Below are positions 63,915 through 64,000 of a stretch of 64,000 nt of DNA, one piece after another. The notes below the pieces were generated by a model, which saw only the letters and a list, made by a program, of their open reading frames with translations, searched no databases and was not told where the DNA came from. The position numbers and the translations under genes were made by a program. Origin of the DNA: Chloroflexota bacterium (GTDB lineage Bacteria > Chloroflexota > Ktedonobacteria > Ktedonobacterales > Ktedonobacteraceae); the NCBI GenBank assembly GCA_902812455.1, contig CADDZH010000010.1, forward strand, positions 12,328 to 76,327. The letters run 5' to 3'. Positions within the stretch are counted from its first letter, which is position 1. Each line of letters begins with the position of its first letter.

Positions 63915-64000
63915 AGTCTCGACCGATTTGTTCATCTTTATATATCATAGTTTTGGCATTGCCGGGCTGACATATATCGTCTTCTCCCGCTCATAGATTA

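Overview
Chromosomal segment of a free-living bacterium with about 55 percent GC by eye, dense and mostly operonic. Gene content fits Chloroflexota, most likely the Ktedonobacteria branch: an rpsP-khpA-rimM operon, large HEAT-repeat proteins, several families of dispersed short palindromic repeats, a PPi-type phosphofructokinase, a KGG stress protein and EpsC-type CysE. That placement is inference from content; no rRNA or other definitive marker is present. I see no transposase, integrase, phage gene, rRNA or tRNA. Layout: (1) 1-13012 is one tightly overlapping plus-strand operon: GldG-like membrane protein (5' end outside the window), ABC ATPase and permease, a coiled-coil membrane protein, MoxR AAA+ ATPase, DUF58 protein and two large von Willebrand A proteins. 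It looks like a fusion of a gliding-type ABC exporter with a MoxR/Bat envelope module. (2) 13016-20008 holds an LLM oxidoreductase, a BrkB membrane protein, a 37-bp direct repeat pair with CRISPR-like geometry, a CHC2/TOPRIM primase-like protein, a lipid kinase, a PEP mutase/isocitrate lyase family enzyme, a GlcG-like protein and a BtuF-like protein. (3) 20034-26240 is mostly minus strand: a small membrane gene broken by an in-frame amber codon, a small membrane protein, an excisionase-like HTH protein, rimM-khpA-rpsP, then cysE (plus), a nucleoside hydrolase and a diguanylate cyclase. (4) 26463-32740 has an amino-acid-type binding lipoprotein, then an overlapping operon of DUF433/DUF5615, PPi-PFK, phosphopentomutase, GNAT and phosphomannomutase. 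(5) 32749-46171 carries an EamA transporter, a ROK protein, stress proteins, a pseudo-receiver, a HesB protein, an esterase, a P1 peptidase, an M23 peptidase, a KGG protein, a GAF histidine kinase and a HEAT-repeat protein. (6) 46191-52690 is a minus-strand pair: a roughly 1790-residue membrane-anchored NACHT-HEAT-coiled-coil STAND ATPase followed by a degenerate protein kinase. This is the best candidate for an undescribed signalling or defence system. (7) 52889-63785 carries a GH3 hexosaminidase, a flippase, CtaG, glycerate kinase, the RNase P RNA gene, a selenocysteine-containing SelD (in-frame UGA at 60294), RNase III, a sigma-54 factor with an inserted zinc ribbon, and an orphan MNT nucleotidyltransferase. 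Three repeat families recur in the gaps: A (TGGCAGAG hairpin), B (43 bp, GCCGATNAATCGGC) and C (long imperfect palindrome starting GTCATGCTGAGCG). Overall the window combines envelope biogenesis and stress genes, carbon and nucleoside metabolism, RNA processing, and an unusual set of signalling proteins with missing catalytic residues (pseudokinase, pseudo-receiver, degenerate vWA domains).
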